Assembly (NCBI RefSeq): GCF_018139145.2
Contig: NC_059477.1
Coordinates: forward strand, 34,761,502-34,825,501
Direction of reading: 5' to 3'
DNA: 64,000 nt
Origin: Gymnogyps californianus
Lineage: Eukaryota > Chordata > Aves > Accipitriformes > Cathartidae
This document shows, piece by piece, positions 34,358 through 46,910 of the stretch (positions within the stretch are counted from its first letter, which is position 1; every line of letters starts with the position of its first letter). The notes beneath the pieces are model-generated. The model was given only the letters and a program-made list of their open reading frames with translations. It was not told where the DNA came from and ran no database searches. The translations under genes were made by a program, and so were the position numbers.

Positions 34358-37354
34358 TCATATTAGTCCTGGGAAGTAACACCTTGGAAGAGATATTTCT
34401 GTAGGAAAAGCTGTTTCCATATAATGGACTATCCAGATAATATAATTAGCCATATTACAGCAAAAGAGAGAGTTTTTATTTTAAATAATGGTAGATAATA
34501 CGTTTAAGTCTTTAATTAGTGGGTTGTTGCCAGATGGAGACCTTCCCAGGTGATTTTGCAAAGGGTTGGACTGTCTGATAGGGAATTATTTACAAACAAT
34601 AGCTTTTGTTCTATTCTGAGGGGTCTGAAGTATATTGCAAACATTATTAAAGCTTCACAAGCACAGTAGAAGACACGTTTGTCAGAAATGCTGACATGAG
34701 TGATGCAGAGCCTTGGTGCCTAAAGAAAACTTTCCAAAACTATCTGACATGTAGTAAGTTCAAACTCACAAGCATTCAGCCCTGTGGTACTGATGGGAGA
34801 GCCTCTGTGTGTGTGCCGATGTGCTCTCTCGGGACGCAGACATATACCTGGCATTTGTCTTAGCTTATTTTAACCCTTCAGATTAGTGTTTTGGAGCATC
34901 ATCCTCACGTGCCTCCAACACCAAGCGTTCCATTGCACACAGCAGAAGTGGCCTTCATCCATCTGAGCTGGAAAACTCATTAGGTTGAAATTACATGAAA
35001 ATATCCAAAGAGATTTTTAGATGTTTTATAGAAAACTTGATTAACACTTGGTTGGCTTAGCTGAATGGCACCTTTCAAGATATACCTCTCAGTTGCAGTT
35101 CCCATACAGAGTGGGTGGATGGTACTTTCAGTATAGATGGCTTACTGCAGTAAAGGGAAACAGCAAAGAACGAATATAAAACACCTCCATGAAGAAGAAA
35201 GCAGTGTTTGTGTTTCTGTCCTTCTAAGTATTCAAACTGTTTAATAACTTTAGCAGCAGGCAGATGACTTTGAAGATCTATAAGGATGGCATGCAGTGCA
35301 GGGCTGTAGATACAAATGCCACCTTCGTAATTATATTCTGCTCTTTCTATTTTGAATTTGTGATTTCACTTGTGAGCATGATCGTGATGCTGCAATAAAT
35401 TCCTTCATAGCACATTTCAAATATTTTGTAGATCTCATTCTTCTTTTATTTTTGTATTAAGGAAATGAAGTATTTTGAAAACATTGCAATATATAGGTCC
35501 TAATACCTACAGGACTGTCTCATCACCTTTATTTATAATAACCGCAATAAGATACATCCAAACTTTGTCTGCAAATTTGCAGTAATGTCCTCAGCTTGCA
35601 CATTCAGCCTTCAATAGGGTAAGGTAATTCTAGTTATACTTACTACCTATGTTTTGGCCTATACCAGCTCCCTGCCTGCTGGTCCTGAGAGATATAGCCT
35701 TGAGCCTTCCTCTTCCTCTGCCTTCTGGCTGGAAACAGACTGGTCCTGCAGCACCAGAGCATGCACCTGGCCTGCAGAAGAGGACAACAGGTAAAACCAG
35801 TCTGAGGAGTGGAGTCCCTTGCTTCGAAGGCAGCATAGTGTAAATGCCACCAGCTGCATAATCTAAGCAAACACCATATAACTCCTCCAAAGACAGACCA
35901 TGAAATACGGACCCTTACAGATTAAAAAAAAAGGAATCACTCCTCCAAATAAGACATTTTTACTTAGCTTTTTTAATAACTTTCTCACCTGCAGTTTCAG
36001 CTCTCAGGGAAGAACTGTGTACATGCAGGCAGAGGATCATGCTTAAAATGTCATGCTGAAATATCACCATGACATACACCATTTTCATGCATCAAAATAG
36101 AATCAACTATAAAATGCCAAAAGAAAGGTTTCACTGATTTCCGGTGAAGATATTTGAATAATTCTTTCAGTGTGGCTGCAGTGAAGTCAGTTGGCGCAAC
36201 CTCAGGAAATCCCTTCCTGAAACGACATATTGAACAAAAGCACTTACAGGGTCCTTAATGTGCATATTTTATGATAGAGAACATTATGAAAACCTGCATA
36301 AATTACCATGAAGAATCTTTAGTAATTTATTTAAAAATAATAGCAAACCTTTCTGAATACCATTTCTTTATAGTTAATGAGCAAAGCCTACACAAAATCT
36401 TTACAAAAAGCTGCCAGCATTCTGCAGTGTTCTTGTGAGCTAATTACTGAAATATTACAGTTGAGATTAACTTCCAGAGTTTCTTCTATTTCTTCCATCA
36501 CATACTCCTCTTCTTACTCGCTAGGTTTTTGTCCCATCCATATGCTGTGCTCATTTACATGAGAATACAATGGCAATGTGCATTCAGATCAGCAAAGAAA
36601 ACTATAGCTCTCTCCTGTGCTCACTAAGGAGGGTTATTTATAGCCAGTGAGAATGATGGCTCTTTCCACGCAATTATTGGAATCCACTGGAAACATGCAG
36701 TGTTTACAGTTAGTGGTATTCGGGGGCCAGATAAGTCAACAGCTTTGGCTAATAACATAAGAGTCGTTCATCAGCATACAAGCAGCCATGTTCAGCTCAC
36801 TGAAGGAAAAGATTTCACTCCGTATTCACAAGCTACCATGACAAGGAAATCATTATGGTTTCCTATTATGAGGCAGATGCAGATAGTTTTGTTGGCGTCT
36901 GGCGAAAGGCTATTTAGGAGCACACTGTACGTCACTTCATGGCATTTATTAAGCAGTTTGTCAGATGGTATTGTGCTGTAGCAGTATCCCAGACTGATCC
37001 ATTTTGGATTTCCAGCTGCAAGTTGCAGATGTAATGAAGAAAAGAAAATATTCTGCAGTGAAGCAGCCACAGGCCCTAATGAAATGTGGCACATTAATTT
37101 CTGAGCTATGAAATTATACAATCCCGGTGGATTTACATTTCAAACTCAAGGATCCCAAAGAGGACAAGAGAGTCACTTCTGTGAAATATCTGTTTACGCC
37201 ACACATCGCTTGTGGCTAGGTTTCTCTTCATGTAATTGTCTCTAGGAGCAACCTCTTTCTTGAAAAACTAGCACTCATGAATTGTTGTGTGCATTTGTCC
37301 AAGAAATGTCCAAGAAATGTCCTCCTTGTTGCTTTATGAAACAGGCAAAAGGAC

Positions 37355-37380
37355 TGATAGATAGATAGATAGACAGACAG
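37355..37380 (+). repeat. (GATA)n/(GACA)n microsatellite
   Basis: GATAGATAGATAGATA runs into GACAGACAG. GATA/GACA arrays are common polymorphic repeats in birds. Confidence 0.9.
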
Positions 37381-39680
37381 CTATGCAGAGCCCAAGTTTA
37401 ACCGTTTGATCTGACAAAAAGCTCTGGAAGACAATACATAATTCGTGCCTTATCTTGTTCTTAAACTGATCAGTGATGGTGAGGAATAAGTTTAATTTCA
37501 TTTTCCTGAGAATTAAACTCAAATACCTCTGACTGATTTAAAAAAATCCCAGCATTTTAAACTGGATGCATCTGCAGCCGTGTTTGCAATACTGCCATCA
37601 AGCTGTCAGCTGCCTCAATTTATACCAGGTTTATTTTGATGCATGACACACAATCGTGAAAAAAATAAATGATTAATTCCATTTCAGATTGTAGGTACAG
37701 GGAACATGAACGATATTACCATGCATAAGCTTAAGTTTTTGTCTCTCTGTCCCAAAGACCCCCAGCAAGCCATGAGCCTTGAAGCATTTTGCTGGGTAGG
37801 GGCTCAGTTTTCAGCACTTTGCAGATCAAAGCAAGGATGCACCAGAAAGAGCAGACAGTGCTTTCATCTTCACAATATGAGCCATGCAATTGTCCTGGGC
37901 CTTCTTACGTCCAGGCAATACAATTTCTTCTGTCATGAGGCCAAACCGAGTGTGTTTCTGAAGCAGAGGAAGAAAATCAAAGCGATGTCACACGTTGAAG
38001 CACGGGCTCAGGGGAAGAGAGCCAGTGCAGCAGCAGGATGTGTTCTCACTGGTGGGACCTGGGAGAAAACAAAACACAGAACCAAATCCCCATGACCCGT
38101 GTGTGTGGAGGGGCACCCGCGTGACACCCCTCTGAGCTACCCCTACAGCGGGGATAGATTCACTTAAGCACAGTCAGGGCTAACGATTTCTGAAATGCAG
38201 CTAATTAGGGGCAGGCCAGCTTGGAGGCAGACAGGGGGAGCTTGCACTAGAAAAATAGCCTAGCCACAAGTTTGTAGCAGGCCCAGATCTCCTTGGTAAC
38301 TTGCCATAACTTTACTGATGTTACGTGTATGTTGAATTTACTCCACAGCATCCTAAAGGTACTGCAGATCCCAGTAACGGGAGCCTTTGGGTCTTCCATC
38401 ACTTTGCACCATAGGATTTTTGCACATATGCACTGTATGTCACTAAACCAAGATAGTTGTCATCTTTTTCTATCTCCTTTTTTAAAAACAAGGAAACAGA
38501 ATTAGCTTTTTCTTCACTTGAATTCCTCACCTGAGCTGGTTATCACTGTACTGAGTGTGGCAGGTTTTCCTCAGGCAGTATAATTTCCATATTTACTTGC
38601 CTTTTGTTATTGGTTCACAGTGGATTATTGCGATAGAAATGTAAGTACTCCACAAAAGCAGCAGCTTCGTCCAGGATATGAGAGTCAAGTAATGTTTCAA
38701 ACTGACATATCAAATTACTCAGATATTACATATTTGTAATCATTTTGACTTAATGTTTTCCCAGCATCAATATGAAGCGGGATGTATAATTATGTGCAAG
38801 ACTTCTGGGCATCTATAAGAGTATTCAGTTGCTAAGTGTCATTCCTTAAAAAAACCACCAACACACTCTTTGCAGTTTGAGTTCGTTATGAGACTTCAAA
38901 CTTGTTTTGAGATCTTCTCAAAACAGTTCTTATTTTCCTAGGTATTACAGTGGAAACATAATCTAGGCATTAAAAGCAATCTGTTGTGCATGGCAATGAA
39001 AGCAGAATTATTCTGTTGACATAGTGAGGTTGATTTGTCAGAAATGATAGCATAGGGAAAAGGGTTCTTTGGAAGATACACTATGAAGAAATAAATACAA
39101 AATTCCCACGCGAATTGCCAGAAAAGATGATTAATGTAGCAACTTACATTGCTTAACACATCAATTTTAAGTGACACTGTTTGAGATGCACTGATTTTAC
39201 TCTTCTTTCTCCCCAGAAACATGAAGTCTCCGACACTCAGTTAAGCACTGAGACAAGTCCTTGTTGCTTTGTAAGAATTAATCATCCTTTGTTCCCATTT
39301 TTTCCTCATTTCTACTTCCTAGTCAACTTCAATTTTTTCTTTTTATTTGTTTTGACTTACATTAGAGGGAAAAGGAGATTTTAAAAAAATCAACCCATTA
39401 ATAAGGGCCAATTTTAAGCAGAGTAATGGGGAGTTGGCATTCTTTCCATAATACATCTCAGCTAGCACTGACGGTTTTTCAATATAGAGGAAAACTTGGG
39501 AAATTATAGTATCTATCAAGTGATTCTCAGTAAAAAATGAGAAAGGATGGAAAGAGATTCACACTGAAAATAAAAATTAATAAATACTAAATCACATACA
39601 TCTAGAAATCTGGCATCTCTATACCTTCCCTTTTTGCAAAGGCTTGATTTATAATGCAAGACCTGACATATGATAAAGGT

Positions 39681-39735
39681 AAATATATATATAAAAATAT
39701 ATATAGCTATCTATCGATCTATCAATAGATATGAG
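39681..39735 (+). repeat. (TA)n and (CTAT)n-like compound simple repeat
   Basis: Two short AT dinucleotide runs separated by AAAA, followed by interrupted CTAT/GATC units, then a duplicated GAGATAT. Confidence 0.8.
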
Positions 39736-41319
39736 ATATGAGATCATAGGCTGCTTCTTGGCTGTTATCTAAAGAAGTCCAGCTGAAGCTGGACCAAAAG
39801 TTTGTTAATCATTCATGTTCAGGTACAGATCAATATGCTGTGAAACACTTTCATCTTTTCCTTAGAAATAATGTTCAGATATCTCTCATCCTGCTTGATG
39901 TCTGCAAAATCTCCAAAGATACTAGTAAGGATTGGTCTTTGTCTATTTTGATTTAAACGCATGATGTACAATATAATAATATTATTCGCTGACAACACTG
40001 TATAAAAGGTTTGCTTATTAATTATGAATGGAAACATGATACCTGTGAAGTCACTGATGAAACTCCAGCAGCCCAAGATTAAAGTGCAGGAGCAAGTGTT
40101 ACTCCTTGGGATACAGGCTACACCTTGATCCATGTGACACTTTCCCTGGCAGCAGCCTGTGATGAGAGGGTCACTGCAACTGCCGTGGAGCATCTTTCTG
40201 ATGTCTTCAGCATAACAGCTTACCCCAGCAGAAGCAAACGTCCATCAGGTTCCTCTCTGAAACTCTCCTTTGCTGAGGAGCCAAGCAAAAAGCCTGTGGG
40301 CTGCTGGGGTGGTAGAGCTGTCAAGCTGATCAATAATACAGCACTTTTTTTTGTTGTGCTCCAACTTTTTAATCTGCTCTGTACAGCACCAAGCAGCGCA
40401 AGGACCTAGGCCATGCCTAAGGACTCCAAATGCTTCAGTAATAAAAATACCAAGAGTTCTTTATAGTAAACTTCACCCAGCCAAAAATAAATGTGCTGAA
40501 GTGGACAGGTGGAAGGAAGGCAAGAAGCCATGAGATTTCCAGATCTCTCCAAAATGTCTCACTTTAATGATTTACTGTGTGTGATATGCTACCCATTAGA
40601 GTAGCACCTTATCCAGTATGAGGAGGTTTCATCACACTTTCAAATTAAACCATTAAGAAATACTTTTGTATCAAAAATTTTTACTGTAAATACCTCAAGA
40701 TGGGCAAATCCTGACAAGAAAATCCTCTGATTTCTTCGGCTTGTTACAACTGTGCTGTTAGAAAAGACCTCTCTTGGTAATATGTATTGATTTCAAAGCT
40801 CCATTTGCAAGAAGATGAATCCAAAAGTATGCCAAAAAAGCCATATTTTCTAGAGATAATGGAGAATGTTCTTTGACTAAAATTAGTTTTTTGCTGCTCT
40901 GTCACTACTCCCTTTTATATATGCCCCATGGCACCTATTGTCAAACTAATATGGCCATTCAACATTTCATTGCTTAATTGTAAATTTTTAAATGAGATCA
41001 TTTATTTTTATTACTGATCAATCAAGTAGAATTTATAGCTTGTATTCCCCTCACCATCCCCAAACACACTTACCCCCAAAGGTAAAATAACTTGAAATAG
41101 GTATAAAAATTGAATTAAATCAATATGTTTTTATTCTGCTCCAGCTCTTTTCCCACTGTTCTACAATTAAAATTCTATGAGGAACATAATATTGAAGAAA
41201 TAAATCTTACAGTGTTTAATCAGACAAGAGTCAAAGAAACAAATCACAAAGGAAATGGTGAAACATCTTCTTCCAATGAATGTGGAAAGGAAATGATAAC
41301 TCTTCAGATGAATGAATAG

Positions 41320-42279
41320 TTCTGTAAAAATGTTTTTCTTATTTTAACCTGTAAAAATTAAGTTTCATGTCATATTAACCAGGTCTGTAATGAAGTATTC
41401 AAGCTGGTATACTTAGTACACCTTAAATACAGGCAGTGGTGCATGTGCTTAAATTCCTTCTTAAGTCAACTCACAGAACTTATGGTCTTCACCACTTATT
41501 GATTCCCTTCTACCTTGCGAGTATGGCTGTCAGTCATGTACTCACACAATGCAGTACAAAAGCACTCTCCTAAGATCTAATCTACACAGAATTTACAACT
41601 GCTAAATACCTGACTCTGCCTGTTCTGGTGTCAGTGCATGGGCTGGGGCTGTTCCTGTGTCCATTGGCTGCACAAGGAAGCCGAAGATCTGGAGGCAAAA
41701 GAAATATCCGAGCTTATGGGGTTCTTGTGGTCACAGCAGCCCTTAGGAGGCATGTTCAAGGCTGAGAGAGCGACATCGATAGTGAGGACACACAAGGATA
41801 ACTTCTGACTTCCTTAGGCCCCTGTCCAGAAAAGCACTTAAGCCTCATTAACCTGTAGACATCTGAGTAATACTATTGAAATCAGTGGATTTTCCTTCAG
41901 GTTTGTACAGAACTGCTGAAGGTTTGTACTGAGTTTGTGCTGAAATCCTCGCTACTTTGAGACTTTAATCATGCAAGTGGCGAAGCAGATGAACGGTAAA
42001 TGTGGAAAGAGGAACGCTGGAGCAGCGTGACATCTGCAGACCGAGGATAACGTTCCCGTTCCTGCCCTTCTGCAGGACTGGAGGACTGAGGGGACCACAG
42101 GTCTGCTGTTACGTTTCTATGACAGATGTACGACAATGAAAGCGGCGCTGCAGGAGTCAAAACCAGCAAATAAAGTACCTGCATCTAAGAAGAGGGATGA
42201 GCAAGGAAAGTGATTCAGGAAATCACTTCTGACCTTGGTCTATTAGTCTGACTTTGATCCATTACTCTGAAAGAATAAT
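41320..42279. other. Non-coding DNA with a possible palindromic repeat relic
   Basis: No gene recognised. At about 41815-41890 AGCACTTAAGC followed by TCTGAGTAATACTATTGAAATCAGTGG resembles half of an old amniote palindromic repeat that usually reads GCACTTAAGC and CCATTGA.GTCAATGG. This is weak and from memory. Confidence 0.35.
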
Positions 42280-43170
42280 GAAAAACATGAAGGTAAATGG
42301 CAAATAGAAGAAAAAGCAACAGGACTGGACAGAAAGAGATACAGACAGATGAACAAAAATCTTTTTTCATTACGTTAACTGTCTGAAGGAAATACAGTAA
42401 CTCATCTGCGTCTGAATTTCATGGAGCATTTGATGTGATTCTACATGACGATTTTTAAAAAAATTACGTTGGAGACTATAGGAGCTAGTTGAAAGAATAG
42501 CAAAAGGTGAGGTATCAAAGGGAAAGTATCAGATGAGAGGAAAGGTTGAAAGTGAATTTGCCAAGGACTGGTTCCATGATGATCTGGTTATACTACGCCT
42601 TTCATTAACCTGCATTTACTTCACCAGCACAAAAATAAGAGTCTGAGATTTGCTGATGGTACAAAGGTGGGAGGCATTGTCAATACTGATAATAATCACT
42701 GTACTATACTGATGGCATAGCCTTGAGGAATGAGATCATAGATTTGGGGATTAAAGTGCAAGTTCAAGCACATGGTGTTCAACAGTACAGATTTCTGCTG
42801 TAAAATGGACCTTATCAGTTGGAAATGACAAAAGTGATAAAGATCTGGGAGCACTAGCTCGAGGAGGGTCTGCAGTATTAACAGATTATAGGATGACTAT
42901 GAGCCTCAACTCCATCAGCCATGAAGGTGTCACCTATCAGGTGGTGAAGTGACAGACAAGCATGGGTGGTATGTCCTCTGCAGCACAGGCTGAGAGTAAA
43001 GGTGAGTTTTCACAGGAAATTCTACAGAAAGAGATATTAGAATGATCTGAGGGATGAAGAGCTCATCTGAAAATGGAAGACAAAAGCGCCTCCTTCCACT
43101 TGTTTAGCTTAGGAAAATTCAGACTGAAAGAGGATGTGATTATTGTCCACAGAAAAACTAACATAAACAT
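42280..43170 (+). mobile_element. Ancient, heavily decayed CR1-like LINE, RT region
   Basis: Plus-strand landmarks of a CR1 reverse transcriptase occur in order. SEFHGAFDVILHD (42411-42450) stands at motif A, where a DFSKAFD-like sequence is normal. RFADGTKVGGIVN (from 42646) stands at motif C, where the second catalytic aspartate is now glycine. KDLGAL is at about 42839-42856. LFSLGKFRLKEDVI (43100-43141) is the conserved block after the RT. Frames shift between them and stops are frequent, so it is dead and old, with both ends lost in background. Similar in age to the relics at 4880-6230 and 7140-8010. Confidence 0.75.
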
Positions 43171-46100
43171 TAAGGAAAAAAAAAACCCTCAACCCTATTA
43201 ACCTAAAAAAAATCATGCTGGTAAATGAAAAAATTAATATTATTTTTCTTACTATATTTAGTCTGGAAATTAGTAAAACAAAACAACCTAAAAATCAAAG
43301 CAGCAAGACTATGACACAGTCTTCCCATTGGAGTAAAAGTAAACAAATTCTACTTTTAACAGACTGCTTGAGCTGTTTATAAAAAGGATTATATCATGGG
43401 GTTGTCTGGATTTAGGGACTTAAGAATTCTCCGTTAGTCCTGTGTGTCTCAGGAAAGTACTGTGAGATAGATATGCTACAATCCACCTGCTTATCGGACC
43501 ACTGGGTTTGTCCCAATGTTTAATGGCCATGCGGTTTTTCATAAGGATGTCGCCACAAATAGAACATCCCAGGAAAGTGCAAAGCAAACTAGTATCTGGA
43601 AAATGCCAAGAATTATTTGTTTAATTATTCAAGAGTGAATGAAGCAAAGAAAGACATTTTGCCTACAAATTATTCAGTTGTCTTCTGGCACAAACCTATA
43701 ATGGTTTTCTTTACAGAGGGTTTGTTATTGCAACAAAAGGAAAATTTGCATCACGGTTTTTCTCTTTTTTTTTTTTTTGGTGTTTTAGGAGTTTTCTGTT
43801 TGATTGTGTATGACTAGATTTAGAAGGCAAATCAAACAATAGATGTTATCCATAATAAAATGTTTCAGGAATAAGAGTGAAACATTTCAAAACTTTTATT
43901 TCAGTAACTGAATATAATCATGACTTGCATAACTAAAAACATTACACGTTTTTATTTATTGGCATAATTAATATTAAATATTAATTGAAGATCCATGTAG
44001 ACATAAGTACCTGCTCTACACTGTGCAGAGGCAGACATGATCAGCAACAGGAATGCTCATAGGCTTGATTTTTGCATTTTTATTTCTATAATTGCAGGTT
44101 AACACATTTTACAGGACATCTGTTTATACAGACAACATGATGTTACCAAACAATTTACAGCTGAGAGGCGGCTGTTTGGGCCGTGATTAGATGGGTAGTG
44201 CTTCCGAAATGTCATGGCTGGATTTCTATGAGATTCATTCAAATAAACTGAATGAATAATTCTTACCAATCAAACATTTTAACAACTTCGAGTAAAAGAG
44301 TCTTTACAAAATGTACAAGATATATCAGCTACAGAGGAGTTAGTTAGGTCATTCTTAGGGATGATTCAAGGCCAAGCATCAGTACCTGGGTAGTCCAAAC
44401 AGAACAGGCCTTTCTAGCGCAGGTGATTACCTTCCATTATTAGGTGATAAAAAGCGGAATTGCTCTCATTTCTTGCCTGTTGATGTACCCTGAATTTAAA
44501 GAGATGACTTAATCTCTTCACTATTTTGCCTCTTTATATAAGAATTGGTGATAATATAGCCATTAAGGAAGTTGTTAAGAAGGTATTATTTACTGTTGTT
44601 TAGCTGACCCAAGAAGAGTGCTGTAAAATAACCTGTATTGCTATTTTGGACAGAATTATTTCAGATGTTCTTTTCTTTGTTCTTTTTTTTCCTAAGCATC
44701 AACAAAACGCCTCTTTCTGACAGAGTTGCTCTCTAAACATCGTGTGGTTTGGGTTGTGTTGCCCAGGGAATGGGGCAACAAAGAGACCTAAAATCAATTT
44801 TTTCTCCAATAAAACAACTCATCTTCACATCATTAAAGTCTGCTATTGCAAAATATACTGTCTAGAATTTTGTGGGTGGAAATGTATCTGCCCAGCAAGA
44901 AACACTTCCATACTGCAACTTATGCTATTAAAAATATTGTTACTAAAAATAATCAGAAAATAAGTAAGCAAATACCATTACATCAATAAAAAAATAACTA
45001 AAATCAAATACATACTTCCTATTCATATTGCATATAGAAGATAAATACACAAGTTTAAAACAAATAATTTCATAACAATTTTGAACAGCTATAAAAAGTC
45101 AGAACTGGTAGTGTTTAGGAATAAAAAGAATAACATCTTTAAAGCGGTAGCATTGTAGATTATCACAGAACAAACAGTTCAGATGAATTCTGAAGTCTGG
45201 CAGCTGTAATGGTATACTTCACATCTTTTCCCTTTAAATCTGGTGTTATATGTCAAAGTCTATAGAAACAGATGGAATGAAAAACAAAGAGAATGTATCC
45301 TAAAACCTTATATAACAGGCCTTAAAGAATTTGCATGATTTCAATATTAAATTTCCTTTTCAATGAAAGTATCTTGGACCTCTGGGAAATTAAAAAGTCC
45401 TATTTCTGAGGGTTTTGTAATGCTTTCTGACATTTAGACCAATAAAGTGCGTTAAGACAATAGCTTAGAAGAAGGTAATCAACTGTTGACTTCAAAAAAG
45501 ACTCCAACCTCAGACTTGTTTTTATTCACCGATTTTCTGGGCTATAGAAGCAGTATTTTCATCAAAGGGCAATTCTTGTAGGCTTAGTATTTTGAGCCTT
45601 GAGCTCACTTTTTTTCCACATTGTACAATACTACTGTTCCCCTTCCTCCGGTTACCTGCTGACATTCAACACCTCTTTGGATCGAGTCTGACTGCAGAAT
45701 AAGGACTTCATTAGAACATTTCTTGGATGATTTGTTGGTACGTACATCTTTGGTTGGAGCAGTATCCCTGTCAACAGTGAATTACAGAAGAAATTTTGCT
45801 TCACCTCGGCAATTCCAAATCTTTAATGCTTTACTGTTTTTTAATTTCTCTATTTAACAGCTGACAGTAATCCTGGATCAATAAAAGGGATGGTTTTCTC
45901 CTAATCATTGATCCTTTGTTCATAAACACACAACTTTTTCTGTTGCTGGCAATACAGGGTGCAATTGCTCAGTTTGCCGTAAGAATTGAGTCTATTTGGT
46001 CCCTGAGTTAACAAAACAATTAAGTATGTACTTAAGCTTAATTGACTTGAGTGAAAACAAAGTGACTTTTGTATTTCATCAAATAGTGAAGCTTAAACAC

Positions 46101-46724
46101 GTCAATGTTCACTTGATGTACAGCTTAGATTACACTCTTGGCACATCACAGCAATGCCATCTATGGCAGCATTATTTGAGATAAAATCTTCATGCATGTG
46201 TTTGTGCTACAAATGATCAGGATTAAAAACACTGTGGTAAATTCACTAATCCTCATATACAGGCTGTCTCTTTATTGTCAGCAAAATTTGAATGAAATAG
46301 GAGTTTCCTAGACTTTTTTTTCTATGCAATGAAAAACAGTGTCTGCATCTGCTTCGCACTCAGGAGTAGAGGCAGCTAACAGCAGAATTTCAAAATCTGG
46401 ACTATGCAAAAGAACAAGATGTTAATGGAGAAAATTAGTGTCTGGTTTGGTAAATTGTTACCGCTAATGCATATGTGAGTATGAACACATACGCATTATG
46501 CAAGTCTTTTCTGATTTTTGAAAAAGACCTTTCACATCACCTGAGATGAAAGGGTCAAATTTCACATTAGAGATCCTACTCCAATTTAGCTGTCAATAAT
46601 GGAAAAAGTAACCAAATTTCAAGATTCAGTGAGAACATGAAAATAGTCAGTTGATGAGTAATTTGTTTTAACTGGGTGTTTATACTAAATAGCTTGGAAT
46701 AGTGATAATTATAATTTGCACTTG
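43171..46724. other. Non-coding DNA
   Basis: No gene recognised; chance frames stay under 75 codons. A stretch at about 44095-44290 with clustered AATTTAC, GATTAGATGG and CATTCAAATAAA-type motifs and no low-complexity decay looks like a conserved non-coding element, but this cannot be tested from one sequence. Confidence 0.5.
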
Positions 46725-46910
46725 TATTTCATTTTTCATCTGAGGATTTCAAAGTCCTTTACAAACATTATAATAAATCTTTTCAAACAGTAGCTAAGCT
46801 TCACTACACCCAGTGCAGCAGGTAGGACACAGGAAGTAGCTGGAAAACAGTGAGCAGAGAATTGTGAATCACTTGAAGTTCACAAGCAGATCGGTGAATC
46901 CTCACTTGCA
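46725..46910 (+). mobile_element. Ancient MIR-like SINE or related amniote repeat
   Basis: The order of short blocks fits old MIR-type or related amniote repeats: ATCTGAGGATTTCAAAGTCC and CTTTACAAACATTA, then CAGCAGGTAGGAC, then AATCACTTGAAGTTCACAAG and CAGATCGGTGAATC. In relatives these read roughly as CAAAGCGCTTTACAAA, a GAGGTAGG block and a TGACTTG..CAAGGTCACA block. Every block is eroded, and the match is from memory. Confidence 0.45.

Larger units (their letters stand above)
31631..41144. other. Long non-coding stretch
   Basis: No gene recognised. The longest frames are 129 codons (37706-38095 plus) and 124 codons (39819-40193 minus), neither like a known protein. A less AT-rich patch at 35640-35850 contains CAACAGGTAAAACC, donor-like, and 36640-37140 looks like a conserved non-coding element. 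Simple repeats are listed separately. Confidence 0.5.

Noticed and set aside
37706..38095. 129-codon plus-strand reading frame as a gene
   Set aside because: No recognisable domain, no promoter or splice context, and a composition like chance translation. Frames of this length are expected by chance in 64 kb read in six frames.
39819..40193. 124-codon minus-strand reading frame as a gene
   Set aside because: Mixed, unrecognisable translation with no splice or promoter support.
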